A stretch of 5,454 nucleotides of DNA from Actinomycetes bacterium (GTDB lineage: Bacteria; Actinomycetota; Actinomycetes; Actinomycetales; Actinomycetaceae), in NCBI GenBank assembly GCA_023389315.1, contig JAEWEQ010000094.1, positions 1 to 5,454 on the forward strand, in the 5' to 3' direction. Made by a program: the position numbers and the translations under genes. Positions 4,424-5,454 of this stretch are shown piece by piece (position 1 is the first letter of the stretch; the number at the start of each line of letters is the position of its first letter). The notes under the pieces are model-generated. The model was not told the origin of the DNA and did no database searches. It worked only from the letters and a program-made list of their open reading frames with translations.

Positions 4424-5248
4424 TTGGGGCCGTTTAATATTTTCCGCCTGGTGGTGCTGATCGTGGCGGCCGTGATTTCGCTGCTGATCATCCCCCGAGC
4501 GCGCCGCGGCGACCTGCGCCCCGGCAAGCGCCGCCCCCTGTCCTACCAGATCCCCGTCGAACCCCTGACCGACAATCCGCTGGTCACTAAAACCCTGGTG
4601 CCCCAGCGCCGGCCGCAGCAGCGGTCCGTGGCGTGGACCATGGTGGTGATCGCCCTCGTCGCGTCGATGTTGGCGATGTCGCTGATCCCCTACACGCAGG
4701 CGGGCGCGTGGGCGCTGTTCGCGGTCGGCGTGCTGGCCGGCGGCGCGGCTTGGTATTTCTTTTCCTTCGCGAAAAACGCCGCCATCGTGGACGAAAAGTC
4801 CGCTACCGTGATTACCGATTGGCGAGGACGTTCCACCATCCTTATCCACACCTACTTGACCGGGCGCCGCTACCACGCGGGCAAGGGCGTGGGGCGGGGT
4901 GGTTCCCTCACTTTGCATACTTCACACCGCAAGCAACCGTATCGACTGTCCTTGGCGCAGTGGGACTTGACCAACCTGGTGGCGGCGTTGGCGTTGTTGG
5001 AAGCGGAGGGGCGGTTCGCTCCAGAGCGCATCAAGCAGGGCGGTGAAGACAGGCGCCGCCAGTGGCTGGTCAGCGCCCTGAATGACTTGGAAAATGCGAC
5101 CGGTGAGCAAATGAGCCCGGCTTTCCGCCAGCGCCTGATGGAGGGCCCGCTGATCCACCCCGATCAATTCGGGATCCGCAGCAATACGCAGGCGCTAGTT
5201 GAATATACGAGGGCGGGGCAGCGCGCCTGGTGGAGCCCGCTGAGCTGA
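4424..5248 (+). CDS. Unrecognised membrane protein with three helices and a soluble C-terminal domain
   Basis: This 274-residue protein reads from a TTG start. An upstream in-frame TTG at 4394 would add ten residues. I do not recognise the family. Helix 1 is at about 6-23 and is followed by a basic stretch RARRGDLRPGKRR (25-37), which by the positive-inside rule should be cytosolic. Helices 2 (70-88) and 3 (94-114) form a hairpin with a very short outer loop (PYTQAG). Residues 115-274 are soluble and likely cytosolic. This part starts with beta-type segments (KNAAIVDEKSATVITDWRGR, 117-136; STILIHTYLTGRRY) and then becomes helical and charged (from about 180). There is no signal peptidase site, enzyme motif or nucleotide-binding loop. 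Helix content, high GC3 and the good ribosome site make it a real gene. It stands alone between a divergent 43-codon gene and a gene-free repeat region. No function can be assigned. Confidence 0.82.
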   Translation: MGPFNIFRLVVLIVAAVISLLIIPRARRGDLRPGKRRPLSYQIPVEPLTDNPLVTKTLVPQRRPQQRSVAWTMVVIALVASMLAMSLIPYTQAGAWALFAVGVLAGGAAWYFFSFAKNAAIVDEKSATVITDWRGRSTILIHTYLTGRRYHAGKGVGRGGSLTLHTSHRKQPYRLSLAQWDLTNLVAALALLEAEGRFAPERIKQGGEDRRRQWLVSALNDLENATGEQMSPAFRQRLMEGPLIHPDQFGIRSNTQALVEYTRAGQRAWWSPLS

Positions 5249-5263
5249 GCTGTGTCGGAGTTG

Positions 5264-5282
5264 GCCCGGCCCTGGCCCGGGC
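5264..5282 (+). terminator. Weak GC hairpin after the membrane-protein gene
   Basis: GCCCGG (5264-5269) pairs with CCGGGC (5277-5282) across seven bases, 15 bases after the stop codon. No T-run follows, but a long C-rich, G-poor stretch (5283-5347) does, which resembles a Rho loading region. Together they may end the transcript in a Rho-dependent way; this is inference. Confidence 0.35.
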
Positions 5283-5291
5283 ATGACCTGC

Positions 5292-5347
5292 CCCATCCCC
5301 ACCCGCCCCTGCCCCAGCCAGCCTGACCCATCCCCACCCGCCCCTGC
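5292..5347. repeat. Two direct copies of a 21-base C-rich element
   Basis: Bases 5292-5312 and 5327-5347 are identical over 21 bases, with a period of 35. Each is preceded by TGACC. On the minus strand each copy reads as four G runs (4, 3, 4 and at least 3 bases) separated by one or two bases, which fits a G-quadruplex. In + strand RNA it is C-rich and G-poor. A similar but not identical C-rich block stands before the membrane-protein gene at 4333-4361. Confidence 0.65.
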
Positions 5348-5357
5348 GGACACAGCA

Positions 5358-5404
5358 AAGCGCCGGTTGTCTGACTGGGAAATCCAGTTCGACAACCGGC
5401 GCTT
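5358..5404 (-). terminator. Large two-step hairpin, probable terminator of a minus-strand gene beyond the window
   Basis: AAGCGCCGGTTGTC (5358-5371) and GACAACCGGCGCTT (5391-5404) are a perfect 14-bp inverted repeat. Inside it, after a 2x2 mismatch, ACTGG/CCAGT (5374-5378 / 5384-5388) adds five more pairs around a GAAAT loop. Read on the minus strand the stem is followed by CTTTGCTGTGT, a weak T-run. Read on the + strand only TT follows. It best fits the end of a minus-strand transcript entering from the right, perhaps working in both directions. Confidence 0.55.
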
Positions 5405-5413
5405 AGGCAGTGT

Positions 5414-5431
5414 GCTGGCCTTCTTGCCAGC
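5414..5431. repeat. Short inverted repeat, second of three in a row
   Basis: GCTGGC (5414-5419) and GCCAGC (5426-5431) form a perfect 6-bp stem with a CTTCTT loop (GAAGAA-like AAGAAG on the other strand). It lies 10 bases from the large hairpin. Confidence 0.45.
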
Positions 5432-5436
5432 GGGAT

Positions 5437-5454
5437 GGGCCTAAGGCTAGGCCC
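5437..5454. repeat. Short inverted repeat at the window edge, third of three in a row
   Basis: GGGCCTA (5437-5443) and TAGGCCC (5448-5454) form a perfect 7-bp stem with an AGGC loop, ending at the last base of the window, so it may extend further. It lies 6 bases from the previous stem. Confidence 0.45.

Noticed and set aside
4181..4918. 245-codon minus-strand frame over the membrane-protein gene
   Set aside because: Gln/Arg/His-rich antisense product without motifs. The + strand frame has clear membrane helices and a ribosome site.
5164..5395. Gly/Trp-rich minus-strand frames over the C-rich repeats
   Set aside because: The products are low-complexity translations of G-tract repeats and overlap the end of the membrane-protein gene and the terminator hairpin.

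Overview
This GC-rich window, with strong G/C preference at third codon positions, looks like the chromosome of a high-GC Gram-positive (actinobacterium). The aminotransferase is of the actinobacterial Pat/HisC-like type, and two genes look leaderless (no Shine-Dalgarno, with a TANNNT-like -10 6-7 bases before the ATG), a common arrangement in that phylum. A member of the Actinomycetaceae or a relative is plausible, but this is inference. There are no tRNA or rRNA genes, transposases or CRISPR arrays.

Layout. Bases 1-254 appear non-coding and hold a small perfect inverted repeat. Pat, a PLP-dependent aromatic amino acid / histidinol-phosphate type aminotransferase, follows on the + strand (255-1346). 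A short GC-rich gap with a hairpin separates it from a convergent, tightly overlapping minus-strand operon. In transcription order this operon encodes an ABC-type ATPase (3460-2549), an ABC-2 type six-helix permease (2552-1719) and a small XRE/Cro-type repressor-like protein (1719-1495). Its promoter carries a perfect inverted repeat (GTAGTA-GAAG-TACTAC) between the -35 and -10 elements. It looks like a self-contained efflux module whose regulator may control its own promoter.

Divergent from that operon is a 100-residue histidine-rich protein (3673-3975) made of two 50-residue units, probably a zinc or other transition-metal binder. A strong intrinsic terminator follows it. The next ~450 bases contain a decayed copy of the terminator's right half, a second hairpin, a small likely gene of 43 codons on the minus strand (4289-4158), and a run of G tracts on the minus strand next to the promoter of the last gene.

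That last gene (4424-5248, TTG start) encodes an unrecognised protein with three membrane helices and a ~160-residue soluble C-terminal part. The final ~200 bases contain no gene. They hold a duplicated 21-base C-rich element (G-quadruplex-like on the minus strand, rut-like in + strand RNA) and three consecutive inverted repeats, the largest a near-continuous 14+5 bp stem.

The points most worth a second look are the operator-like repeat in the transporter promoter, the duplicated His-rich protein, the 43-codon gene, and the repeat and hairpin clusters around the membrane-protein gene.
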